The position numbers and the translations under genes are program-made. Shown here in pieces: positions 1 through 5,628 of a stretch of DNA of 5,720 nucleotides. The notes beneath the pieces are model-generated. The model was not told the origin of the DNA. It did no database searches and saw nothing but the letters and a program-made list of their open reading frames with translations. Origin of the DNA: DASRHY01 sp046765875 (GTDB lineage: Bacteria > Actinomycetota > Actinomycetes > Propionibacteriales > Kribbellaceae); contig JBKPSJ010000275.1 of assembly GCA_046765875.1 (NCBI GenBank), positions 1 through 5,720 of the forward strand, read 5' to 3'. Position 1 is the first letter of the stretch. Each line of letters begins with the position of its first letter.

Positions 1-1085
1 CCGGACAGCTCGGCGGGTACGTCGGCCTGCACCGCGGCGGTGATCAGCAGCTGCTCGGCCGGCGCGACCAGCTCGGCCAGCCGGTCACGGCGCTGGGTGT
101 CGAGTTCGGCGAACACGTCGTCGAGGATCAGCACCGGCTCGCTGCCGTCAGACCGGAGCAGCTCGTATGACGCCAGCCGCAGTGCCAGCGCGAACGACCA
201 GGACTCACCGTGCGACGCATACCCCTTCGCCGGCAGATCACCCAATGACAGCACCACGTCATCGCGATGCGGCCCGACCAACGACACCCCCCGCTCGAGC
301 TCATCGGACCGTTTCCCCTGTACGGCGGCCAGCAGCGCCTCGGACAGCTCTTTCCGACCGGCCACGCCCGGCGGGAACGGTGCGGACGACTTGTAGTCCA
401 GCCGGGCACCACCCTTGCCCCGGGCAACGGAATCGTACGAACCCGCGACGAGCGGACGCAGCGCCTCCAGCAACTCCAGCCGGGCGGCCAGCAGCTCGGA
501 CCCGGACCGGGCCAGATGCGAGTCCCACACGTCCAGCGTGCGGAGCTGCGACTCGGCACCGGACCGCGCCTTGCGGGCCAGCGAGGCGCTGCGCAGCAAC
601 GAGTTCCGCTGCTTGAGGACGCGGTCGTAGTCCTGCCGTACGCCGGCCATCCGCGGCGATCGCACTGTGAGCAACTCGTCGAGGAACCGGCGCCGCTCGG
701 ACGGATCGCCCTTCACCAACGCGAGATCCTCCGGCGCGAACAGCACTGACCTCAGCAGGCCGAGCACCTCTCGTGGCCGCGGTACGGGGGAGCGGTTGAG
801 CCGGGCCCGGTTCGCCTTGCCCGGGTTGATCTCGATCTCGATGACGATGTCTCGGTCGGCGTGCAACTCCACTCGGACGATGGCTCGTGAGGCACCCGAC
901 CGGACCAGCGGCGCGTCGGTGGACACCCGGTGTGAGTCGAGCGTCGCCACGTAGTGGACCGCCTCGACCAGGTTGGTCTTGCCGTGCCCGTTCGGGCCGA
1001 CGAACGAGGTCACACCGGGACCGAGCTCGACCTCGGCCTGCGGGTAGGAGCGGAAGTCGACCAGTGCCAGCCGGGCTACGTACAC
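1..1085 (-). CDS. recF: RecF, DNA replication and repair ATPase (3' end cut by window edge)
   Basis: RecF is an SMC/ABC-like ATPase that works with RecO and RecR to load RecA onto gapped DNA. The frame from a GTG at 1085-1083 stays open for 361 codons to the window edge. Residues 30-37 are the Walker A loop (GPNGHGKT), 291-296 (SHGESW) fit the ABC signature, and 319-329 (LILDDVFAELD) are Walker B with the D-loop. The N-terminus VYVARLALVDFRSYP is typical of actinobacterial RecF. Family members are about 370-400 residues, so only the last few tens of residues are likely missing. The GTG lies 3 nt after the gnd stop, and I see no clear Shine-Dalgarno sequence, so translation is probably coupled to gnd. 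Identity is near certain. The exact start is slightly less so, although no other start close by fits as well. Confidence 0.96.
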   Translation of the reverse strand, partial: MYVARLALVDFRSYPQAEVELGPGVTSFVGPNGHGKTNLVEAVHYVATLDSHRVSTDAPLVRSGASRAIVRVELHADRDIVIEIEINPGKANRARLNRSPVPRPREVLGLLRSVLFAPEDLALVKGDPSERRRFLDELLTVRSPRMAGVRQDYDRVLKQRNSLLRSASLARKARSGAESQLRTLDVWDSHLARSGSELLAARLELLEALRPLVAGSYDSVARGKGGARLDYKSSAPFPPGVAGRKELSEALLAAVQGKRSDELERGVSLVGPHRDDVVLSLGDLPAKGYASHGESWSFALALRLASYELLRSDGSEPVLILDDVFAELDTQRRDRLAELVAPAEQLLITAAVQADVPAELS

Positions 1086-1088
1086 CTG

Positions 1089-2027
1089 CTAGCCGCGGTC
1101 GGACGGACGCGGGCCGGTGCCGTACTGCGTGCCCGGGCTGAGTTCGTCGTCGTGCTCGGCCTTGACCGCATGGCCGCCGAACTGGTTGCGCATCGCCGCG
1201 ATCGCCTTCATCGCCGGCGAGTCGTCCTGCCGGGACACGAACCGCGCGAACAGCGACGCCGCGATCGCCGGCACGGGTACGGCGTGGTCGATCGCCGCCT
1301 CGACGGTCCAGCGGCCCTCGCCGGAGTCCTCGGCGTACCCCCGGATCTGGTCCAGGTGTGCGTCCTCGTTGATCGCGTTGCAGAGCAGGTCGAGCAGCCA
1401 GGACCGGATCACCGTGCCCTCGCGCCAGGACTCGAACGCCTCCGGCACGTTCTCCACCACGTCGGCCGCCTCGAGGAGTTCGTAGCCCTCGGCGTAGGCC
1501 TGCATGATCGCGTACTCGATGCCGTTGTGGACCATCTTGGTGAAGTGGCCGGCGCCGATCTTGCCGGCATGGACGAATCCGAACTCATCCTCGGGCTTGA
1601 GCGCCTCGAAGATCGGCATCACCTGTTCCACGTCGACCTTGTCGCCGCCGCACATCAGCGCGTACCCGTTCTCCAGGCCCCAGATGCCCCCGGAGACGCC
1701 GCAGTCGACGAAGTGGATCCCCTTCTTCGCCAACTGGTCGGCACGCGGCTGGTCCTCGGTCCAGCGGGTGTTGCCGCCGTCGATGACGATGTCGCCGTCC
1801 TCGAGCAACTCGCTCAGCTGATCGACCACCGCCTGAATGGCCTGCACCGGGACCATCACCCAGACCGCTCTCGGCCGCTCGGTCAGCTGTGCGACCAGGT
1901 CGGCGAGGTCCTCGGCATCGGAGATGTCCTGGTTGGTGTCATAGCCGACGACGGTGTGACCGGCGCGGCGCAACCGCTCGCGCATGTTGCCACCCATCCG
2001 GCCGAGTCCGACGAGCCCGAGCTCCAT
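1089..2027 (-). CDS. gnd: 6-phosphogluconate dehydrogenase, decarboxylating, short form (probably NAD-dependent)
   Basis: The 312-residue product oxidatively decarboxylates 6-phosphogluconate to ribulose 5-phosphate and CO2 in the cytosolic pentose phosphate pathway. Residues 7-14 (GLGRMGGN) are the Rossmann dinucleotide loop. Asp30 follows strand 2 (VVGYD), where NADP-specific long forms usually carry Asn-Arg-Thr, so NAD preference is inferred. Residues 113-120 (GGIWGLEN) and 161-172 (HFTKMVHNGIEY) hold the substrate and catalytic residues; Lys164 and Glu171 match the known catalytic pair. Residues 234-241 (DSGEGRWT) are a family signature. At about 310 residues it belongs to the short Gnd type, not the roughly 470-residue form. 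An ATG start is supported by GGGAG at 2040-2036, 8 nt upstream. It lies 28 nt after dnaN and 3 nt before recF, so all three genes are probably co-transcribed. Confidence 0.96.
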   Translation of the reverse strand: MELGLVGLGRMGGNMRERLRRAGHTVVGYDTNQDISDAEDLADLVAQLTERPRAVWVMVPVQAIQAVVDQLSELLEDGDIVIDGGNTRWTEDQPRADQLAKKGIHFVDCGVSGGIWGLENGYALMCGGDKVDVEQVMPIFEALKPEDEFGFVHAGKIGAGHFTKMVHNGIEYAIMQAYAEGYELLEAADVVENVPEAFESWREGTVIRSWLLDLLCNAINEDAHLDQIRGYAEDSGEGRWTVEAAIDHAVPVPAIAASLFARFVSRQDDSPAMKAIAAMRNQFGGHAVKAEHDDELSPGTQYGTGPRPSDRG

Positions 2028-2055
2028 CAGCTGCGCTCCCTAGGCGTTGGTAGGT

Positions 2056-3207
2056 CTAGCTGTTGAGGCGGACCGGCATCAGCACGTACCGGAAGTCGGT
2101 CACCGTGTCGCCGTCGACATTCGGCGCGCCGGTCAGCTCCGCGGGCTTGGTGGCCTGGGTGAAACCGAGGTTCGCGAACGGCGTGCCGATAGCGCCCAAC
2201 CCGTCGAGCAGGTAGGTCGGGTTGAAGCCGACGGTGACATCGGAGCCGGTCACCTTCGCCTCCAGCGACTCAGACGCCTGCGCCTCGTCACCGCTGCCGG
2301 CGTCGAGGGTCACACCGTCCTCGGTGAAGGTCAGCCGGACCGGGGCGTTGCGCTCCGCGACCAGAGCGACGCGCTTGACTGCCTCGACCAGGTGCGCGGT
2401 GTCGATCCGGACCCGGGTCTCGATCGAGTCGTCGTTCGGGATGATCTGGCGGACCTTGGGGAACTCGCCGTCCAGCAGCCGAGTGGTAGCGCGGCGCTGC
2501 CCGCCGCCGACCTCGCCTTCGAACCCGACCAGGCCCTCGCCGGCTCCGGCGCCGAGGCTGGCCAGCGACACGATGATGTCGGAGCCGGTCATCGCCTTCG
2601 CGGTCTCGGCCAGCACCCGGGCCGGGATCAGTGCGGCGGCGGACGCGTCCGGGGACTGCGGGTTCCACTCCAGTTCGCGGACCGCGAGCCGGTACCGGTC
2701 GGTGGCCAGCATTGAGATCGTCGTGCCCTCGATCTCCACCCGGACACCGGTCAGCACCGGAAGCGTGTCCTCGCGGCCGGCGGCCGTGACGACCTGCGAA
2801 ACGGCCTGGGCGAAGACGTCGCTCCGCACAGTGCCGGCGGCCGCGGGCATGTCCGGCAACGCCGGGTACTCCTCGGTCGGCAGCGTCTGCAGGGTGAAGC
2901 GAGACGTGCCACAGGTCAACTGGGCCTTGGCGCCGTCGACGCTGACGTCGACCGGCTGGTTCGGCAGGCTGCGGGAGATGTCGGCGACGAGCCGGCCGGA
3001 CACCAGGCAGCGGCCGGTGTCGGCCACCTGCGCGGGCACCGTCACGCGCACCGAAGTCTCGTAGTCGAAGCCGGACAGCGTGATCTGCCCTTCCTCGGCC
3101 TCGATGAGGAGCCCCGCGAGGATCGGGACACTGGGACGACTGGGCAGAGTGCGCGCGGCCCAGGCCACCGACTCGGCCAGTACGTCGCGCTCGACGCGAA
3201 ACTTCAC
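2056..3207 (-). CDS. dnaN: DNA polymerase III sliding clamp, beta subunit
   Basis: DnaN forms a dimeric ring around DNA that tethers DNA polymerase III and recruits other clamp-binding proteins. The product is 383 residues, normal for actinobacterial clamps, and carries three successive clamp domains of about 120 residues each. Residues 168-175 (ATDRYRLA) and the C-terminal 377-381 (MPVRL) correspond to the hydrophobic pocket that binds clamp-binding peptides. The frame is open further upstream, but I place the start at GTG 3207-3205: AGGAGG at 3222-3217 sits 9 nt before it, and the protein then begins VKFRVERDVLAESV like its relatives. The upstream extension would run into oriC. The gene opens a tight dnaN-gnd-recF cluster. 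I see no convincing promoter of its own, although oriC is the expected place for one. Confidence 0.97.
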   Translation of the reverse strand: MKFRVERDVLAESVAWAARTLPSRPSVPILAGLLIEAEEGQITLSGFDYETSVRVTVPAQVADTGRCLVSGRLVADISRSLPNQPVDVSVDGAKAQLTCGTSRFTLQTLPTEEYPALPDMPAAAGTVRSDVFAQAVSQVVTAAGREDTLPVLTGVRVEIEGTTISMLATDRYRLAVRELEWNPQSPDASAAALIPARVLAETAKAMTGSDIIVSLASLGAGAGEGLVGFEGEVGGGQRRATTRLLDGEFPKVRQIIPNDDSIETRVRIDTAHLVEAVKRVALVAERNAPVRLTFTEDGVTLDAGSGDEAQASESLEAKVTGSDVTVGFNPTYLLDGLGAIGTPFANLGFTQATKPAELTGAPNVDGDTVTDFRYVLMPVRLNS

Positions 3208-3216
3208 CGCTGCGTG

Positions 3217-3222
3217 CCTCCT
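3217..3222 (-). promoter_or_regulatory. dnaN ribosome binding site
   Basis: On the minus strand the perfect AGGAGG ends 9 nt before the GTG at 3207-3205. It decides the dnaN start against the longer open frame, whose first ATG is 40 codons upstream. Confidence 0.88.
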
Positions 3223-3239
3223 GATTCGGCTGTGTGCTG

Positions 3240-3297
3240 GCACGATCCTGCCACGCTGCCACCGACAGTGAACACGGCGTCGGCAGTGGGATCGTGC
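3240..3297. repeat. Nested inverted repeat in the dnaN leader
   Basis: GCACGATCC at 3240-3248 and GGATCGTGC at 3289-3297 form a perfect 9-bp stem. Inside it CTGCC at 3256-3260 pairs with GGCAG at 3282-3286. The outer stem base lies 32 nt upstream of the dnaN start, so on the minus strand this could fold in the dnaN leader RNA close to, but not covering, the Shine-Dalgarno sequence. It may instead act as DNA structure in oriC. Confidence 0.65.
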
Positions 3298-3303
3298 GTG
3301 AGG

Positions 3304-3330
3304 GCCTTGGGTGGTCGCAATCCCCAAGGC
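3304..3330. repeat. Inverted repeat with 8-bp stem and 11-nt loop
   Basis: GCCTTGGG at 3304-3311 is repeated as its exact complement CCCAAGGC at 3323-3330. No T-run follows on either strand, so it does not look like an intrinsic terminator. It sits between the candidate unwinding segment and dnaN. Confidence 0.7.
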
Positions 3331-3344
3331 GGGCTGGCTGAGAG

Positions 3345-3375
3345 CTTTGTTGAGTTACAGATACCTCTAAGTTCC
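3345..3375. other. AT-richer segment, candidate DNA unwinding element
   Basis: Nineteen of 31 bases are A or T, clearly richer than the surrounding high-GC sequence and the most AT-rich run I see in the dnaA-dnaN gap. It is flanked by the hairpin at 3304-3330 on one side and the DnaA box pair 3382/3402 on the other. Duplex opening here is an inference from composition and position. Confidence 0.45.
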
Positions 3376-3381
3376 ATCGGG

Positions 3382-3390
3382 TTCTTCACA
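3382..3390 (+). promoter_or_regulatory. Degenerate DnaA box (TTCTTCACA)
   Basis: TTCTTCACA has two mismatches to TTGTCCACA. It lies 11 bp from the perfect box at 3402-3410 in the opposite orientation, about one helical turn away, and directly borders the AT-richer stretch. A low-affinity site is plausible. Confidence 0.45.
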
Positions 3391-3401
3391 CCGGTGGAAA
3401 C

Positions 3402-3410
3402 TGTGGACAA
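3402..3410 (-). promoter_or_regulatory. DnaA box, perfect (TTGTCCACA)
   Basis: The plus strand reads TGTGGACAA, the exact complement of the actinobacterial consensus TTGTCCACA. It is the only perfect box in the dnaA-dnaN gap and lies next to the AT-richer segment, so it is the likely strong anchoring site for DnaA. Confidence 0.88.
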
Positions 3411-3455
3411 CCGGGGAAGTCGCAGGTCAGGGTGCGTTTCGGCCTGGGTATGGAG

Positions 3456-3464
3456 TGTGGATGG
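3456..3464 (-). promoter_or_regulatory. Degenerate DnaA box (CCATCCACA)
   Basis: The plus strand reads TGTGGATGG, so the minus strand gives CCATCCACA. The core ATCCACA is intact and the first two bases differ from TTATCCACA. Confidence 0.45.
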
Positions 3465-3558
3465 ACTGCTGCCGGCCGCAGGATGCGTGTTGATCGGCGC
3501 GCCGGCCGGACCACTGACTCCACAGCCACCCACATGGCTTCCACCGAGCAATCCTCTG

Positions 3559-3567
3559 TAATCCACA
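3559..3567 (+). promoter_or_regulatory. DnaA box, one mismatch (TAATCCACA)
   Basis: TAATCCACA differs from TTATCCACA at the second base. It lies about 50 nt beyond the dnaA stop, on the dnaA side of oriC, in the orientation opposite to the perfect box at 3402-3410. Confidence 0.72.
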
Positions 3568-3619
3568 GATGTATCCCCAGGCTGTGCGATTTCAGAGACC
3601 GGGCCGTATCGCACCGTGT

Positions 3620-5185
3620 TCACTGCTGCTTTGCCTGGTGTTTGATCCGGTTGGTCAGCTCGGTGACCTGGTTGAAGACGCTGCGCCGCTCGGACATGAG
3701 CTGGCGGATCTTGCGCTCGGCATGCATCACGGTCGTGTGGTCGCGACCGCCGAACTGCTGGCCGATCTTCGGCAGGCTCAGGTCGGTGAGCTCGCGGCAC
3801 AGATACATCGCGATCTGCCGTGCGGTGACGAGCACCCGGCTTCGGCTCGACCCGGACAGATCGTCCAGCGACAGCCCGAAGTACGACGCGGTCTGGCCCA
3901 TGATCATCGCGGCCGTCACCTCGGGCTTGCTGCCCTCGGGGATCAGGTCCTTGAGCACGATCTCGGCCAGGCTCAGGTCGACCGGTTGCCGGTTCAGACT
4001 CGCGAACGCGGTGACCCGGATCAGCGCACCCTCGAGCTCACGGATGTTGGTCTGCACCTTGCTCGCGATGAACTCGAGCACCTCCGGCGGCGCGGTCAGC
4101 CGCTCGGTGGCGGCCTTCTTGCGCAGGATCGCGATCCGGGTCTCGAGGTCGGGCGGCTGGATGTCGGTGATCAGTCCCCACTCGAACCGGTTCCGCAGCC
4201 GGTCCTCGAGCGCCTCGAGCCGTTTGGGGGCCCGATCGGAACTTATGACGATCTGCTTGTTCGCGTTGTGCAGCGTGTTGAAGGTGTGGAAGAACTCTTC
4301 CTGGGTCTGGATCTTGCCTTCCAGGAACTGGATGTCATCGATCAGCAGCACGTCGACATCTCGGTACCGGCGCTGGAACTGCGAGGCCTTGTCGTCGCGG
4401 ATCGCGTTGATGAAGTCGTTGGTGAACTCCTCGCTGGACACGTACCGGACCTTCGCCCCGCTGTACAGACTGCGGACGTAGTGGCCGATCGCGTGCAGCA
4501 GATGGGTCTTGCCAAGACCGGAGTCGCCGTAGATCAGCTGCGGGTTGTACGCCTTGCCCGGCGCCTCGGCGACCGCCACCGCGGCCGCGTGCGCGAAGCG
4601 GTTCGACGAGCCGATGACGAAGGTCTCGAAGGTGTACTTCGGGTTGAGCCGGGCCTCGACCTGATCCGAGACGGCGCTGGCGGCGGCCGGCGACACGGGC
4701 TGGCCGGTGGGCATCACGGGCGCCTCGCGGTACGCCGGGCCGACCGGCTCGACGTGGCTCGGCGGCATGACGTTGAGCCCGGGTGGCGTGACGACGGGCG
4801 GCGCCTGGTGGTCGGTCGCGGCGTACGGCTGGCGGTCGTAAGTCTGCTCGTAGTTCTGGCCGGCGTACGGCGCCGGCTGGGCGTGTTCGTCCCGGTCCAG
4901 GGACGGGTCGACGGTGACGGCGATCCGGATGTCGCGACCGAACGACACTGTGAGGATGCGCTCGAGGTCGGGCCGCAGCCGGGTCTCGAGCTGGCCGCGG
5001 GTGAAGTCGTCGGGTACGGCGACGATGGCCGTGCTCTCGTGCAGGGTCACCGGCTGGGAGTTGCGAAGCCAGGCGCGCTGGTTTGACGGGAGACCCGCCA
5101 GCACGCGGGACCATGCCTGCTCGAGATCAGTGACAGCCTCATGCGCGGATCCCGCCGGATCCACCGGGACGGAGTCGTCGGCCAC
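3620..5185 (-). CDS. dnaA: Chromosomal replication initiator protein DnaA
   Basis: DnaA is the AAA+ ATPase that binds DnaA boxes, opens oriC and helps recruit the replicative helicase. The product is 521 residues. Domain I (about 1-90) mediates self-association. Residues 95-175 are a Pro/Gln/Tyr-rich linker, as is usual in actinobacteria. The AAA+ domain has Walker A at 220-227 (GDSGLGKT), Walker B at 279-287 (VLLIDDIQF), sensor 1 at 314-318 (ISSDR), the arginine finger Arg333 in RNRFEWGL, and sensor 2 Arg382 in NIRELEGAL. Domain IV has the DNA-binding signature at 479-493 (GGRDHTTVMHAERKI). The frame is open 87 codons further upstream, but GTG 5185-5183 is chosen because GGGGAG lies 6 nt before it and domain I then has normal length. 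DnaA boxes in its leader suggest autoregulation. No key residue is missing. Confidence 0.98.
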   Translation of the reverse strand: MADDSVPVDPAGSAHEAVTDLEQAWSRVLAGLPSNQRAWLRNSQPVTLHESTAIVAVPDDFTRGQLETRLRPDLERILTVSFGRDIRIAVTVDPSLDRDEHAQPAPYAGQNYEQTYDRQPYAATDHQAPPVVTPPGLNVMPPSHVEPVGPAYREAPVMPTGQPVSPAAASAVSDQVEARLNPKYTFETFVIGSSNRFAHAAAVAVAEAPGKAYNPQLIYGDSGLGKTHLLHAIGHYVRSLYSGAKVRYVSSEEFTNDFINAIRDDKASQFQRRYRDVDVLLIDDIQFLEGKIQTQEEFFHTFNTLHNANKQIVISSDRAPKRLEALEDRLRNRFEWGLITDIQPPDLETRIAILRKKAATERLTAPPEVLEFIASKVQTNIRELEGALIRVTAFASLNRQPVDLSLAEIVLKDLIPEGSKPEVTAAMIMGQTASYFGLSLDDLSGSSRSRVLVTARQIAMYLCRELTDLSLPKIGQQFGGRDHTTVMHAERKIRQLMSERRSVFNQVTELTNRIKHQAKQQ

Positions 5186-5191
5186 CAGTTG

Positions 5192-5197
5192 CTCCCC
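5192..5197 (-). promoter_or_regulatory. dnaA ribosome binding site
   Basis: GGGGAG on the minus strand stands 6 nt before the GTG at 5185-5183. It supports this start over the ATG 87 codons upstream, which would place DnaA boxes inside the coding sequence. Confidence 0.82.
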
Positions 5198-5334
5198 GAT
5201 TCGATCGTTGCGTGGCCGGTGCCCGGTGGGGCAGCGACCGCCTGCCCCGACGTCTGGCCGCCTCTGGTCCGGCTGTCCGAGCCGGGCCCGATCGCGGTTG
5301 TTGGTGCATCCGAGCATCCATGTCGCGGGCCGTG

Positions 5335-5343
5335 TTGTCCACG
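5335..5343 (+). promoter_or_regulatory. DnaA box, one mismatch (TTGTCCACG)
   Basis: TTGTCCACG differs from TTGTCCACA only in the last base. It is the first of three boxes in the same orientation within 31 bp of the presumed dnaA leader. It also forms the centre of a short palindrome, CCGTG/CACGG, at 5330-5344. Confidence 0.72.
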
Positions 5344-5344
5344 G

Positions 5345-5353
5345 TCTTCCACA
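5345..5353 (+). promoter_or_regulatory. Degenerate DnaA box (TCTTCCACA)
   Basis: TCTTCCACA has two mismatches to TTATCCACA or TTGTCCACA. It lies 10 bp after the box at 5335 and 12 bp before the perfect box at 5357, so all three start about one helical turn apart and would face the same side of the DNA. Confidence 0.55.
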
Positions 5354-5356
5354 TAG

Positions 5357-5365
5357 TTGTCCACA
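5357..5365 (+). promoter_or_regulatory. DnaA box, perfect (TTGTCCACA)
   Basis: This is an exact match to the actinobacterial consensus, about 170 bp upstream of the dnaA start. With the two neighbouring boxes it probably forms a cooperative DnaA site that controls dnaA expression. Confidence 0.88.
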
Positions 5366-5432
5366 GATGTGAACGACGCCGTGGTCGGTCGGATACGCGC
5401 AGTTGGCGTGGGACTTGAGTTGTGAGGGGCCG

Positions 5433-5462
5433 ACGCTAACAAGCATGTTGCGGGGCCATCAA
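5433..5462 (-). promoter_or_regulatory. Candidate dnaA promoter
   Basis: On the minus strand TTGATG (5462-5457) and TAGCGT (5438-5433) are separated by 18 nt. They resemble the actinobacterial housekeeping -35 (TTGAC-type) and -10 (TAnnnT). Transcription would begin near 5426, giving a leader of about 240 nt that contains the three boxes at 5335-5365. The match is by eye only. Confidence 0.5.
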
Positions 5463-5466
5463 GGCA

Positions 5467-5475
5467 TCATCCACA
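5467..5475 (+). promoter_or_regulatory. DnaA box, one mismatch (TCATCCACA), beside the dnaA -35
   Basis: TCATCCACA differs from TTATCCACA at the second base. It lies only 4 bp beyond the proposed -35 hexamer of the dnaA promoter. DnaA bound here could touch RNA polymerase and either repress or activate it. Confidence 0.65.
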
Positions 5476-5598
5476 GGCTTGGGGTCACATTTGGGGGCAT
5501 CCTTCGGCGTGTCGTATTGACGCGACAATGAGTATCTGCGTGGTCGCATTCCGAAGTCACTGGTTTTCGGACCACCTACCATGGATCGCAGGCCCGGT

Positions 5599-5628
5599 TT
5601 GACCTGTCCTCAGGCCGCCCCGTACCGT
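5599..5628 (+). promoter_or_regulatory. Candidate promoter for the divergent gene (expected rpmH)
   Basis: TTGACC (5599-5604) and TACCGT (5623-5628) with an 18-nt spacer form a good actinobacterial housekeeping promoter pointing out of the right edge of the window. The conserved neighbour there is rpmH, but its coding sequence is not in view, so the target gene is inferred from gene order alone. Confidence 0.6.

Larger units (their letters stand above)
3208..3619. other. oriC: Probable chromosomal replication origin (oriC)
   Basis: This 412-bp gap between dnaA and dnaN holds no credible gene and is where actinobacterial origins lie. On the sequence itself I see one perfect DnaA box (3402-3410), one box with a single mismatch (3559-3567), two boxes with two mismatches (3382-3390, 3456-3464) and weaker candidates at 3516-3524 and 3571-3579. 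An AT-richer stretch at 3345-3375 lies beside the box pair 3382/3402 and is a candidate unwinding site. Several inverted repeats and GC-rich palindromes fill the rest. By count of good boxes it is modest compared with the roughly 19 boxes of Streptomyces oriC, and closer in size to mycobacterial origins. Origin function is inferred from position and boxes, not shown. Confidence 0.88.
3266..3625. repeat. 12-bp perfect inverted repeat near both ends of oriC
   Basis: CAGTGAACACGG at 3266-3277 recurs as its exact complement CCGTGTTCACTG at 3614-3625. The match stops exactly at 12 bp on both sides. The right copy overlaps the dnaA stop codon (3622-3620). Each copy contains GTGTTCACT, which matches a TTGTTCACA-type DnaA box at 7 of 9 positions, so paired weak DnaA boxes are one explanation. 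Confidence 0.6.

Noticed and set aside
954..2066. Long plus-strand open frame of 370 codons opposite gnd
   Set aside because: It is a shadow of gnd, recF and the dnaN-gnd gap caused by high GC. The product has low-complexity Asp/Val/Leu/Arg composition and resembles no family.
2288..3262. Minus-strand open frame of 324 codons overlapping dnaN in another frame
   Set aside because: It is an Arg/Gly/Pro-rich out-of-frame reading of dnaN with no recognisable domain.
3208..3327. In-frame extension of dnaN by 40 codons to an ATG at 3327
   Set aside because: The added residues are arginine-rich and unlike any clamp. The GTG at 3207 has a perfect AGGAGG and begins the conserved N-terminus.
3304..3330. 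Intrinsic terminator at the end of dnaA
   Set aside because: The stem is about 290 nt beyond the dnaA stop and no T-run follows on the minus strand, so I list it only as an inverted repeat.
3569..5086. Plus-strand open frame of 505 codons opposite dnaA
   Set aside because: It lies entirely antisense to the clear DnaA coding frame, and its composition is that of a GC-driven shadow.
5186..5446. In-frame extension of dnaA by 87 codons to an ATG at 5446
   Set aside because: It would lengthen domain I far beyond the family norm, has no family resemblance and would read through the DnaA boxes. The GTG at 5185 has a good ribosome binding site.
5517..5540. TTGACG at 5517-5522 as a plus-strand -35 element
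   Set aside because: No -10 of the TAnnnT type stands 16-19 nt downstream. The pair at 5599/5623 is far better.
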